Assembly: GCF_004310295.1 (NCBI RefSeq)
Contig: NZ_SISB01000001.1
Location: forward strand, 62,001 to 126,000
DNA: 64,000 bases
Direction of reading: 5' to 3'
From: Pseudomonas sp. BGI-2
GTDB taxonomy: Bacteria > Pseudomonadota > Gammaproteobacteria > Pseudomonadales > Pseudomonadaceae
Part shown: piece after piece, positions 20,050 through 29,058 of the stretch
Layout: the number at the start of each line of letters is the position of its first letter
Numbering within the stretch: position 1 is the stretch's first letter
The notes under the pieces: model-generated
Database searches by the model: none
The model's input: only the letters and a program-made list of their open reading frames with translations
Told to the model about the DNA's origin: nothing
Translations under genes and position numbers: made by a program

Positions 20050-21531
20050 TCAACGACCCATTGACCGTTCGCCATTCGCGGCGGCACCCGCGTCGATGTC
20101 CGACGCTTGCATTCCCGCATCATCGATTGCCGTGCCAGGTTCCTCGCCCCTGGCCACCGGCCCCATGCGGTAAAGCGTGCCGATCAAACTGACGGGTAAC
20201 CCGCTGACGTCGACCATCCATTGCAGAACTTGCTCGGGCGCCGGGTTGCCCTGCATCGCTCGGTGCAGGTCAGGCAACGCCACGAGCATGCCGGGATGGC
20301 ACTGGCGTAGAAAACGCTCAAGCGAGGCGCCGTTCTCGACGAAGGGTGCAAACAACAAGCACACCAGTTGAGCCTCGCTCAAACCGAGGTGCTTCTGGGC
20401 CTCGGCCGTCACCAATGCACGCTGATCGGACATTGGCGACGGCATGCCGAACGCCTCCATTGCCTGCTCGCAAAAGCGCTCGGGAATCTGTTTGCGACGC
20501 ATCATGACCAAGGCTCGCTGCACGTGTTCGGCAAAGCCCGCTTCATACGTGCGGCCATGAACAAAACAGGCTTCCAGCCCCCGAACGTGCGCGAAAATCG
20601 AAAGGCTGACGAATTCGTTATCGCTGAGCTGAGCCGCCAGTTCGTCAGGTTTAAACCCGAGAAACTCGGTGAGCAGTGGCCAGCGATCTTCCAGGTTGCT
20701 GACCAGCATGTCGTGAATATCGATGAAGGTCGTGCGCCGACACGCCTCAAAACATTCGGCCGGGCGCCACTCGGCCTGTGTATGTTCAGGATAAAACTCG
20801 CGGTAGCAATCACTGCCCAGTTCATCCAGTCGTGCGAACAGCGCCTCGTAACCGGATTCAGGGTAACTCGACGCCTTGAGACCAGCCTTTCGAGCCGCAC
20901 GGTTCAACCCATCCATGAATTGCGTTTGCTGACGAGGGGTATCGCTGCTGACCAACGCATCGACGCCCCGCTCCCAACGGGAGATTTGCCCATAAAACTC
21001 GCCGGCTGCCAGGTACCCGTCATCCCATAGGTCGAGCGGTCCGTTCCAGGCTCGACGGTGGCCAACCATCAATAGATTCAGGCGATTCGACTCGCGACCG
21101 GCTTCGGAAACCGGCGTCAGGTGGCTGAACGGCAGGACTTCCCGGTTATCGACCATCACCACTTCGACCCGAGGATCGTCGTAGAGAAACAACGCACTGC
21201 AACTGTGATGGATGTTTTCAAGGGCCGTCGCGCTTGCCCCGTTCGTGCGCAAGGTCGCCACTCGCAGCTGGAACGTCGCAGGCGCCCGACCGGCGATGCT
21301 CAATTGCGCGGCACGCAGCAGCGCAAGCGTGTAGCAACTGTCGCGGCTTCCTGACTGGATCGCCAACACCTTGTATTCGCCGATACGCTCCATGCCACCC
21401 GCGGCGACCACCAGGCGCTGAATCATCAGCTGCAATGCGGTGCGCTCGGCGCGTGAGAAAAAACTCAGCAAACGCTGCAGTACTTGCTGATAAACATAGT
21501 TCATTGCCTGCTCATGGGTATGGGTCATCAT
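20050..21531 (-). CDS. Conserved protein of unknown function (493 residues)
   Basis: Not recognised. The product is soluble, with no signal peptide or membrane helix. Visible stretches are an N-terminal helical segment (YVYQQVLQRLLSFFSRAERTALQLMIQRLVV), a central aromatic-rich part (WNGPLDLWDDGYLAAGEFYGQISRWERGVDAL), an RTTFIDIHDML stretch near the middle and a disordered acidic/alanine tail after residue ~460. Codon use is normal for the host. It is transcribed towards the MocR-type gene. The ATG at 21531 has an AGGTAA site upstream. Confidence 0.75.
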   Translation of the reverse strand: MMTHTHEQAMNYVYQQVLQRLLSFFSRAERTALQLMIQRLVVAAGGMERIGEYKVLAIQSGSRDSCYTLALLRAAQLSIAGRAPATFQLRVATLRTNGASATALENIHHSCSALFLYDDPRVEVVMVDNREVLPFSHLTPVSEAGRESNRLNLLMVGHRRAWNGPLDLWDDGYLAAGEFYGQISRWERGVDALVSSDTPRQQTQFMDGLNRAARKAGLKASSYPESGYEALFARLDELGSDCYREFYPEHTQAEWRPAECFEACRRTTFIDIHDMLVSNLEDRWPLLTEFLGFKPDELAAQLSDNEFVSLSIFAHVRGLEACFVHGRTYEAGFAEHVQRALVMMRRKQIPERFCEQAMEAFGMPSPMSDQRALVTAEAQKHLGLSEAQLVCLLFAPFVENGASLERFLRQCHPGMLVALPDLHRAMQGNPAPEQVLQWMVDVSGLPVSLIGTLYRMGPVARGEEPGTAIDDAGMQASDIDAGAAANGERSMGR

Positions 21532-22050
21532 TGTTTACCTGTTACGCATAGGTTCGATGTCACGCAAACAACTGTATGCATTGCGCAAACGGCCGCCTGT
21601 CATGATTAAAGTGTTGTGCTTGATTTCAAATGCTAACACTTAGTTTTTGGTAATTATTTGAAATGAATCGAGCTTACTTGTGATCCCGCCAATGCGCGAT
21701 CGCTGCAAAGCCCCGCAGAGCGGGCGTCTTGCGACCATCCGCGAGATCCTAGGAAATATCCGACAGCGTCCCACAGACATGTAGCACGAGAAATAAAGAA
21801 AGAAGTCGTCTTTAGTTTTTCGGCAATTGATCGATAACGCACTATTTGTTGAGTTTGTATTGCCGGAGCGCGATGAACAGTATCTATCCGATACCCAGCC
21901 ATAGCTCATTCCTTGAGATGAAAGTAATCATTCAATTATCGTGGCTTACATAATGATTAGAAGATACAGATTGAGAGCAAAAACCAGTTCAGTTGCTGAA
22001 CTGACCCATCGCAGGTGGACGGGACGTCTCGGATTTTCGGAGGGGGAATG
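21532..22050. other. AT-rich intergenic region without a supported gene
   Basis: This ~520-bp gap contains the presumed promoter of the 493-residue gene on its left. At 21623-21631 and 21656-21664 lies the inverted repeat ATTTCAAAT / ATTTGAAAT, about 100-130 bp before that start, a possible operator. Short frames on both strands between 21640 and 21910 show no family resemblance, start-site support or codon bias. Confidence 0.5.
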
Positions 22051-22074
22051 AAAAAGTCCGTGCAAGCACGGACT
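22051..22074 (-). terminator. Rho-independent terminator after mexS
   Basis: On the minus strand the stem AGTCCGTG / CACGGACT with a 4-base loop is followed by a T5 tract. It lies 13 bp after the oxidoreductase stop. Confidence 0.88.
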
Positions 22075-22086
22075 GTTCCAGGGGTA

Positions 22087-23109
22087 TCAGGCCGGTTCGA
22101 CCTGGAGGGCGACCCGTTCGCGACACGGGCATTCGTCCATGTAACGGTGCGCCTCGACAAACTCGGAAAACGGGAAGACCCGAGTCTTGAGCGGCAGCAG
22201 CACGCGGTCAGCGGTCAGCTGGTTGATGTCACGCAAGGCACGTTGCAGTGCGACCTGGTCCTGAATGATGCCCAGTTCCGGCTTGCCGGTGAAGTTGCCG
22301 ATACAGTGAACGAAAAACTGAATGTTCTTCTGGAACGCTGCGCAGGCCGGGAACGGCGTCTGGTTACCGCCTTGCAGGCCGTACAACACCAGGCTGCCAC
22401 GAGGCGCGAGCACATCACCAAGCAGCGACATCTGCGGGCCGCCAAGGCCATCGAACACCACGTCCACGCCGCGGTTGTCGGTGATCTTGTTGATCTGCAT
22501 CAGCAGATCCTGCTCTTCAGTGACGATGACTTTCTCGGCGCCGAGGGACAGCAGATATTCGCGCTCCTCCGACGTCTTGGTCGCGGCAATGACCCGAATA
22601 CCCAGCGCCTTGCCCAGTTGCACAAAGGATGGACCGGCACAGTGGCTCGCGTCGGTCACCAAGGCAAATTGCCCGGGTTTGACCCGTGCCAGATCGACAT
22701 AAGCGAAGTAGGCGATCAACAGTGGCGTGTAGTGCACGCTGGCTTCAATCGGGCTGAGCACGTCCGGATAACGGGTCAGTGCCGAGCGCGGCAAAACAAT
22801 CTGCTCGCCGTAGACCGGATAGTCGTTGGGGCTTTCAGCCGGGAAGCTGGCGACCTTGTCACCGACTGCCAGGTCATCGACACCCTCGCCGACCGCCGTT
22901 ACGACGCCGGACATTTCATGGCCAAGGCCAGAAGGCAGACGAGCGTGTGATGAGGCCAGATTCTGGCGCCAGAGAATGTCGTACCAGCTGATGCCAATCG
23001 CCTCGACGCGCACCTGCACTTCGCCCGGTGCAGGGAGAGCGGCCGCATGCTCTTCGCATTTGAGCACCTCGGCTGGACCAAACTTGTGAAAACGAATCGT
23101 GCGGGACAT
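22087..23109 (-). CDS. mexS: Zinc-independent MDR oxidoreductase, MexS
   Basis: The 340-residue quinone-oxidoreductase-type protein of the medium-chain dehydrogenase family has a GroES-like N-terminus (GLGHEMSGVVTAVGEGVDDLAVGDKVASF) and a Rossmann C-terminal half (ALVTDASHCAGPSFVQLGKALGIRVIAATKTSEE). The catalytic zinc ligands of alcohol dehydrogenases are missing. The start ATG at 23109 follows GAGG. It is divergent from a MexT-type LysR gene next to mexEF-oprN, the arrangement known for mexS in P. aeruginosa, where loss of MexS raises MexT-dependent pump expression. The name rests on synteny plus family. Confidence 0.9.
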   Translation of the reverse strand: MSRTIRFHKFGPAEVLKCEEHAAALPAPGEVQVRVEAIGISWYDILWRQNLASSHARLPSGLGHEMSGVVTAVGEGVDDLAVGDKVASFPAESPNDYPVYGEQIVLPRSALTRYPDVLSPIEASVHYTPLLIAYFAYVDLARVKPGQFALVTDASHCAGPSFVQLGKALGIRVIAATKTSEEREYLLSLGAEKVIVTEEQDLLMQINKITDNRGVDVVFDGLGGPQMSLLGDVLAPRGSLVLYGLQGGNQTPFPACAAFQKNIQFFVHCIGNFTGKPELGIIQDQVALQRALRDINQLTADRVLLPLKTRVFPFSEFVEAHRYMDECPCRERVALQVEPA

Positions 23110-23377
23110 CGCAAACCTCGTCAAAGAAACCTCTAATGCCCTGAACTCTATCTGGGCTTTCTACCCAAGACTATCAGTGGCTATTAATAGTCGACATGCC
23201 TGTCATTGATTCCGCAGCATCCACAGGATCAACGGTTGTCGTAAAAATCCGGGTAGCCGTTCCAGGGAAACTGAATTATTCGGTGCAGAGTAGCAGCCTT
23301 TCCCCGTAAGATTCATGCCGGCCATTGTTCTCATATGGCCGCTCTCGTCAAGCTTGATGACTCTGCCAGGACTCCAG

Positions 23378-24295
23378 ATGAATCGTAATGACCTGCGTCG
23401 TGTCGACCTGAACCTGTTGATCGTTTTCGAAACATTGATGCACGAACGCAGTGTGACCCGTGCTGCGGAGAAACTGTTCCTCGGTCAGCCGGCCATCAGT
23501 GCGGCGCTCTCGCGCCTGCGCGGGCTGTTCGATGATCCGTTGTTCGTGCGAACCGGGCGCAGCATGGAGCCTTCGGCCCGCGCGGTGGAAATCTTCGCCC
23601 TGCTCTCTCCGGCACTGGATTCGATTTCCACCGCGGTCAGCCGTGCGGCGGAATTCGACCCGGCGACCAGTACGGCGGTATTCCGCATTGGCCTGTCGGA
23701 CGATGTCGAGTTCGCGTTGTTGCCGATGCTGCTCAAACGCTTGCGCGCCGAATCGCCGGGAATCGTACTGGTGGTGCGTCGGGCCAACTACATTCTGATG
23801 CCAAGCCTTTTGGCCTCGGGCGAGATTTCCATCGGCGTCAGCTACACCGCCGACCTGCCGGCCAACGCCAAGCGCAAAGTGCTGCGTCGCAGCATGCCGA
23901 AGCTGTTGCGTGCCGATACGGTACCAGGGCCGTTAAGCCTGGATGACTTCTGCGACCGCCCCCATGCGCTGGTGTCGTTTGCCGGCGACCTGAGCGGCTT
24001 TATAGATGAAGAACTGGAAAAGCTCGGGCGCAAACGTCACGTGGTACTTGCGGTGCCGCAGTTCAACGGGCTCAGCACGCTCATCAGCGGCACCGACATT
24101 GTCGCGACGGTGCCCGATTACACGGCTGACGCGTTGACAGCGGCTGGCGGTGTGCGGGCTGAAGACCCACCGTTGCCGGTGCGCAGCTTTGAATTGCACA
24201 TGGCGTGGCGTGGGTCGCAGGACAATGATCCGGGTGAGCGTTGGTTGCGGTCCAGGATTCAGATGTTTTTTGGTGACCCGGATAGCTTGGCCTGA
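23378..24295 (+). CDS. mexT: LysR-type activator MexT
   Basis: The 305-residue regulator starts at ATG 23378 (MNRNDLRRVDLNLL), seven bases after AGGA. The winged HTH is VTRAAEKLFLGQPAISAALSRLRGLFDDPLFVRTGR, and the effector-binding domain follows. The sequence agrees closely with what I know of P. aeruginosa MexT. The 8-bp duplication that inactivates mexT in some P. aeruginosa lines (CGGCCAGC repeat at LGQPA) is absent: there is one copy at about 23481-23496, so the gene is intact. It lies between mexS and mexE and should activate the downstream operon. Confidence 0.95.
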   Translation: MNRNDLRRVDLNLLIVFETLMHERSVTRAAEKLFLGQPAISAALSRLRGLFDDPLFVRTGRSMEPSARAVEIFALLSPALDSISTAVSRAAEFDPATSTAVFRIGLSDDVEFALLPMLLKRLRAESPGIVLVVRRANYILMPSLLASGEISIGVSYTADLPANAKRKVLRRSMPKLLRADTVPGPLSLDDFCDRPHALVSFAGDLSGFIDEELEKLGRKRHVVLAVPQFNGLSTLISGTDIVATVPDYTADALTAAGGVRAEDPPLPVRSFELHMAWRGSQDNDPGERWLRSRIQMFFGDPDSLA

Positions 24296-24322
24296 TCCTG
24301 ACCCTGTGTTGGGGCTGATGGC

Positions 24323-24394
24323 CCCTTCGCGGGCAAGCCTCGCTCCTACAGTCGATCGCGCCCACCTATAGGAGCGAGGCTTGCCCGCGAAGGG
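24323..24394. repeat. REP-type inverted repeat
   Basis: Near-perfect 27-bp arms (CCCTTCGCGGGCAAGCCTCG... and complement) are separated by 18 bases, between mexT and mexE. This is the 'CGGGCAAGCCTCGCTCC' variant of the family. Confidence 0.88.
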
Positions 24395-24508
24395 CGCAAC
24401 TCGGTTTCAAGCCATTCCTTTGCATTACCTGCAACACTGAATTGTCATGAATCCAATTGATTGCTCCTCAACGCAAGGTGCATGCTAGAGGGCTTGCTTC
24501 AGACTCAT

Positions 24509-24523
24509 ATCATTCCGAATGAT
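24509..24523. promoter_or_regulatory. Palindromic operator candidate upstream of mexE
   Basis: The perfect inverted repeat ATCATTC-C-GAATGAT lies 84-98 bp before the mexE start, where MexT or another regulator would bind. It does not match the published spaced MexT box well. The rest of the 311-bp gap (24296-24606) holds the REP element and no gene. Confidence 0.45.
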
Positions 24524-24606
24524 AGTTACCTTCGCTTCATTCGATTCGTGCGATACCACCCCGCCGCTCATCATCCGCCCATCTCAATACATTGGCGGAT
24601 GCATCC

Positions 24607-25860
24607 ATGGAACAGTCACTCAAACATTTGCGCTTCCCGTTGGCCATGTTGGCCGTACTGGTGATGAGCGCCTGCGGCAAGGCTCCGGAGTCTGCCGCTA
24701 CCATGCCTGCGGCGAAAGTCAGTGTCGCCAAGGTACTGGAACAACCGGTCAACGAGTGGGACGAATTCACCGGGCGCCTTGAAGCGCCAGAAACCGTAGA
24801 AATTCGTCCAAGGGTCTCCGGCCAGATTGATGAAGTGGCCTTCACTGAAGGTGCGCTGGTCAAGAAAGGCGACTTGCTGTTCCAGATTGACCCACGTCCC
24901 TTCCAGGCCGAGGTCCGCCGCCTCGAAGCACTGGTTGCCCAAGGTCGCGCCAACGCCACCCGCAGCGAAAATGAAGCCCAGCGCGGCGAACGCTTGCGCA
25001 CCAGCAACGCAATCTCTGCTGAACTCGCCGACTCGCGCACCAGCGCTTCCCAGGAAGCCCGCGCGGCCGTCGGTGCGATCCAGGCTCAACTGGACCTGGC
25101 CAAGCTGAATCTGAGCTTCACCCGTGTCACCGCGCCAATCAGTGGTCGCGTCAGCCGTGCGGAAATCACCGCCGGCAACCTGGTGACCGCCGATACCACC
25201 GCGCTGACCAGCGTCGTTTCCACCGACAAGGTCTACGCCTACTTCGATGCCGACGAACGTGTGTTCCTCAAATACACCCAGCTCGCTCGTCAGGGCAAAC
25301 GCGGCGCCACCACCCCGGTTTACCTAGGTCTGTCCAACGAAGACGGCAACCCGCACCAGGGCGTGATGAACTTCGTCGACAACCGGGTCAATCCGCAAAC
25401 CGGCACCATTCGTGGTCGCGCCGTGTTCGACAACACCGACGGCACCTACACCCCGGGCCTGTATGCCCGTTTGAAGCTGGTCGGCAGCGGCACCTACTCC
25501 GCCGTGCTGATCAACGACGAAGCCGTCGGCACCGACCTGGGTAAAAAGTTCGTGCTGGTGATGGATGCCGACAACAAGACTGTGTACCGCGCCGTCGAGC
25601 TGGGTCCGAAAATCGAAGGTCTGCGCATTGTGCGCAACGGCCTGAACAAGGACGACACGATCATCGTCAAGGGTCTGCAACGGGTACGTCCCGGTTCGCC
25701 AGTCACCCCTGAAGTGATCCCGATGGCCAGCGAACAAACCATCGCGGCACTCGCTCAACAACGACAAGCGCTGGAAGCCAGCAACCTGCCCCAAGTCGCA
25801 CCTGCCAAGGTCGCGCCGGGTTCGGTTGTGAAACTGGCTGCTGCGTCTCCACGCGGTTAA
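24607..25860 (+). CDS. mexE: RND efflux periplasmic adaptor lipoprotein MexE
   Basis: The start is the ATG at 24607 (MEQSLKHLRFPLAM); the upstream TTG is not needed. A lipoprotein signal ends at the lipobox LVMSAC. The lipoyl half-motifs (VEIRPRVSGQIDEVAFTEGALVKKGDLLFQIDPRPF and LSFTRVTAPISGRVSRAEITAGNLVTA) flank an alpha-helical hairpin, with beta-barrel and membrane-proximal domains after. The 417-residue length and the sequence agree with MexE. It leads the mexE-mexF-oprN operon; MexEF-OprN exports chloramphenicol, quinolones, trimethoprim and signalling precursors in P. aeruginosa. Confidence 0.95.
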   Translation: MEQSLKHLRFPLAMLAVLVMSACGKAPESAATMPAAKVSVAKVLEQPVNEWDEFTGRLEAPETVEIRPRVSGQIDEVAFTEGALVKKGDLLFQIDPRPFQAEVRRLEALVAQGRANATRSENEAQRGERLRTSNAISAELADSRTSASQEARAAVGAIQAQLDLAKLNLSFTRVTAPISGRVSRAEITAGNLVTADTTALTSVVSTDKVYAYFDADERVFLKYTQLARQGKRGATTPVYLGLSNEDGNPHQGVMNFVDNRVNPQTGTIRGRAVFDNTDGTYTPGLYARLKLVGSGTYSAVLINDEAVGTDLGKKFVLVMDADNKTVYRAVELGPKIEGLRIVRNGLNKDDTIIVKGLQRVRPGSPVTPEVIPMASEQTIAALAQQRQALEASNLPQVAPAKVAPGSVVKLAAASPRG

Positions 25861-25875
25861 GGGACAACGACTCCG

Positions 25876-28800
25876 ATGAATTTTTCCCAATTCTTCATTT
25901 CACGGCCGATCTTCGCAGCGGTACTGTCGCTGCTGATCCTGATCGCCGGTGCCATCTCGCTGTTCCAGTTACCGATCAGCGAATACCCGGAAGTCGTGCC
26001 ACCGACCGTTGTGGTTCGCGCCAACTTCCCGGGCGCCAACCCGAAAGTCATCGGTGAAACCGTGGCCGCTCCCCTGGAGCAAGCCATCACCGGCGTCGAG
26101 AACATGCTGTACATGTCCTCGCAGTCTACCGCTGACGGCAAGATCACCCTGACCATCACCTTTGCCCTGGGTACCGACCTAGACAACGCACAGGTGCAGG
26201 TTCAGAACCGTGTGACCCGTACCGAGCCGAAACTTCCAGAAGAAGTGACGCGCATCGGTATCACCGTTGACAAGGCTTCGCCCGACCTGACCATGGTTGT
26301 GCACTTGACCTCGCCGGACAAACGCTACGACATGCTCTACCTGTCCAACTACGCCTTGCTCAACATCAAGGATGAGCTGGCGCGTCTGGGCGGTGTCGGT
26401 GACGTGCAGTTGTTCGGTATGGGCGACTACTCACTGCGGGTCTGGCTTGATCCGAACAAAACCGCTTCGCGCAACCTGACCGCGACCGATGTAGTGACCG
26501 CGATCCGTGAACAGAACCGTCAGGTCGCTGCCGGTGCCCTCGGTGCGCCGCCAGCGCCGAATGCCACTGCGTTCCAGCTGTCGGTCAACACTCAGGGCCG
26601 TCTGGTTTCTGAAGAAGAGTTCGAGAACATCATCGTTCGCTCCGGCGACAACGGTGAAATCACGCACCTGAAAGACATTGCTCGCATTGAGCTGGGTTCC
26701 AGCCAATACGCGCTGCGCTCGCTGCTGAACAACCAGCCGGCGGTGGCGATCCCGATCTTCCAGCGCCCTGGTTCCAACGCGATCGAGATCTCCAACGAAG
26801 TTCGCGACAAAATGGCCGAACTGAAGAAGAACTTCCCGGAAGGCATGGACTTCAGCATCGTTTATGACCCGACGATCTTCGTGCGCGGCTCCATCGAGGC
26901 GGTGGTTCACACCCTCTTCGAAGCGCTGATCCTCGTTGTGTTGGTGGTGATCCTGTTCCTGCAAACCTGGCGCGCCTCGATCATTCCGTTGGTGGCGGTA
27001 CCGGTTTCGCTGATCGGTACGTTTGCCGTGATGCACCTGTTCGGCTTCTCGTTAAACGCCCTGTCACTGTTCGGTCTGGTATTGGCCATCGGTATCGTGG
27101 TGGATGACGCCATCGTGGTGGTGGAAAACGTCGAGCGAAACATCGGATTGGGACTGACACCGGTCGAAGCGACCAAGCGGGCCATGCGTGAAGTGACCGG
27201 CCCGATCATAGCAACCGCGCTGGTGCTGTGTGCGGTGTTTATCCCGGCGGCGTTCATCTCCGGCTTGACCGGTCAGTTCTATAAGCAGTTCGCTTTGACC
27301 ATTGCGATCTCGACCGTGATCTCGGCGTTCAACTCGCTGACCCTGTCGCCTGCACTGGCTGCTGTGTTGCTCAAAAGCCATGACGCACCGAAAGACCGTT
27401 TCTCCAGGGTCCTCGACAAGATCTTCGGTGGCTGGCTGTTCCGTCCGTTCAACCGTTTCTTTGACAAGGCCAGCCATAGTTATGTCGGCACTGTAGGCCG
27501 GGTTATCCGCAGCAGCGGTATTGCCCTGCTGCTGTACGCAGGCCTGATGGTGTTGACCTTCTTCGGTTTCTCCAGCACCCCGACCGGTTTCGTACCCGGC
27601 CAGGACAAGCAATACCTGGTGGCTTTCGCGCAACTGCCGGACGCCTCGAGCCTGGACCGTACCGAAGACGTGATCAAACGCATGTCCGACCTGGCCCTGA
27701 AACAGCCTGGCGTGGAAAGTGCCGTCGCGTTCCCAGGTCTGTCGATCAACGGTTTCACCAACAGCCCTAATGCCGGCATCGTGTTCGTCACCCTGAAACC
27801 GTTCGACGAGCGCAAAGACCCGAGCATGTCTGCTGGTGCGATTGCCGGTGCGTTGAACGGCCAGTTCGCCGGGATTCAGGAAGCCTACATGGCGATCTTC
27901 CCGCCGCCGCCCGTACAAGGCCTGGGTACCATCGGTGGTTTCCGCCTGCAGATCGAAGACCGGGGCAACCTGGGCTATGACGAGCTGTACAAAGAAACCA
28001 TGAACATCATCAACAAAAGCCACAACGTGCCGGAACTGGCCGCCCTCTTCACCAGCTACACCGTGAACGTGCCGCAGGTCGATGCGGCTATCGACCGGGA
28101 AAAAGCCAAGACTCATGGCGTGGCCGTCAGCGACATCTTTGACACCCTGCAGATCTATCTGGGTTCGCTGTATGCCAACGACTTCAACCGCTTCGGTCGT
28201 ACCTACCAGGTCAACGTTCAGGCTGAACAGCAGTTCCGTCTCGAACCGGACCAGATCGGTCAGTTGAAAGTGCGTAACAACAAAGGCGAGATGATCCCGC
28301 TGGCGACCTTCATCAAGGTCAGCGACACCTCGGGGCCGGACCGCGTGATGCACTACAACGGCTTCATCACCGCTGAAATCAACGGTGCGGCAGCCCCCGG
28401 CTACAGCTCCGGCCAAGCCGAAAAAGCCATTGAGAAACTGCTGAAGGAAGAACTTCCCAACGGCATGACCTACGAATGGACCGACCTGACCTACCAGCAG
28501 ATTCTGTCCGGCAACACCGCGCTGTTTGTGTTCCCGCTCTGCGTATTGTTGGCGTTCCTGGTGCTCGCGGCTCAGTACGAAAGCTGGAGCCTGCCACTGG
28601 CGGTGATCCTGATCGTACCGATGACCCTGCTGTCGGCCATCACCGGTGTGATTGCTTCGGGAGGCGACAACAACATCTTCACCCAGATCGGATTGATCGT
28701 ACTGGTGGGACTTGCGTGTAAGAACGCGATTCTGATCGTCGAGTTTGCCAAGGATAAACAGCAGGACGAAGGCCTCAGCCCGCTCGCCGCGGTATTGGAA

Positions 28801-29058
28801 GCCTGCCGTCTGCGTCTGCGGCCGATCCTGATGACCTCCTTCGCGTTCATCATGGGTGTCGTGCCTCTGGTGTTCTCCAGCGGTGCCGGTGCCGAAATGC
28901 GTCATGCCATGGGTGTGGCGGTGTTCTCCGGGATGCTCGGGGTGACCTTCTTCGGTCTGTTGCTGACGCCAGTGTTCTACGTATTGATTCGTAACTTTGT
29001 GGAGCGCGGTGAAAAACGCAAAGCGGCCAAGGCCCTGAAACTGGAGGCGCAACAATGA
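25876..29058 (+). CDS. mexF: RND efflux transporter MexF
   Basis: The 1060-residue inner membrane proton-drug antiporter has twelve transmembrane helices with two large periplasmic loops. It has the HAE1 signature FFISRPIFAAVLSLLILIAG at the N-terminus, and the proton-relay Asp pair lies in LAIGIVVDDAIVVVENVERN of TM4. The second-half equivalent of TM10-11 contains GLACKNAILIVEFAKD with the essential Lys. It is 15 bp after mexE, and its stop overlaps the oprN start as ATGA. Confidence 0.97.
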   Translation: MNFSQFFISRPIFAAVLSLLILIAGAISLFQLPISEYPEVVPPTVVVRANFPGANPKVIGETVAAPLEQAITGVENMLYMSSQSTADGKITLTITFALGTDLDNAQVQVQNRVTRTEPKLPEEVTRIGITVDKASPDLTMVVHLTSPDKRYDMLYLSNYALLNIKDELARLGGVGDVQLFGMGDYSLRVWLDPNKTASRNLTATDVVTAIREQNRQVAAGALGAPPAPNATAFQLSVNTQGRLVSEEEFENIIVRSGDNGEITHLKDIARIELGSSQYALRSLLNNQPAVAIPIFQRPGSNAIEISNEVRDKMAELKKNFPEGMDFSIVYDPTIFVRGSIEAVVHTLFEALILVVLVVILFLQTWRASIIPLVAVPVSLIGTFAVMHLFGFSLNALSLFGLVLAIGIVVDDAIVVVENVERNIGLGLTPVEATKRAMREVTGPIIATALVLCAVFIPAAFISGLTGQFYKQFALTIAISTVISAFNSLTLSPALAAVLLKSHDAPKDRFSRVLDKIFGGWLFRPFNRFFDKASHSYVGTVGRVIRSSGIALLLYAGLMVLTFFGFSSTPTGFVPGQDKQYLVAFAQLPDASSLDRTEDVIKRMSDLALKQPGVESAVAFPGLSINGFTNSPNAGIVFVTLKPFDERKDPSMSAGAIAGALNGQFAGIQEAYMAIFPPPPVQGLGTIGGFRLQIEDRGNLGYDELYKETMNIINKSHNVPELAALFTSYTVNVPQVDAAIDREKAKTHGVAVSDIFDTLQIYLGSLYANDFNRFGRTYQVNVQAEQQFRLEPDQIGQLKVRNNKGEMIPLATFIKVSDTSGPDRVMHYNGFITAEINGAAAPGYSSGQAEKAIEKLLKEELPNGMTYEWTDLTYQQILSGNTALFVFPLCVLLAFLVLAAQYESWSLPLAVILIVPMTLLSAITGVIASGGDNNIFTQIGLIVLVGLACKNAILIVEFAKDKQQDEGLSPLAAVLEACRLRLRPILMTSFAFIMGVVPLVFSSGAGAEMRHAMGVAVFSGMLGVTFFGLLLTPVFYVLIRNFVERGEKRKAAKALKLEAQQ

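Noticed and set aside
21640..21909. Overlapping minus-strand frames of 82 and 89 residues and short plus-strand pieces
   Set aside because: They have no ribosome sites, codon bias or recognisable motifs. One plus-strand tail near 21830-21902 looks weakly coding but has an upstream stop and no start.
24296..24606. Canonical MexT (nod-box type) site
   Set aside because: I searched for ATCA-N5-GTCGAT-N4-ACYAT by eye and found no good match, so only the palindrome is reported.
27064..29055. 663-residue open frame antisense to mexF
   Set aside because: It is opposite a fully conserved RND transporter; its composition (Arg/His/Gln-rich) is that of a shadow frame in high-GC DNA.
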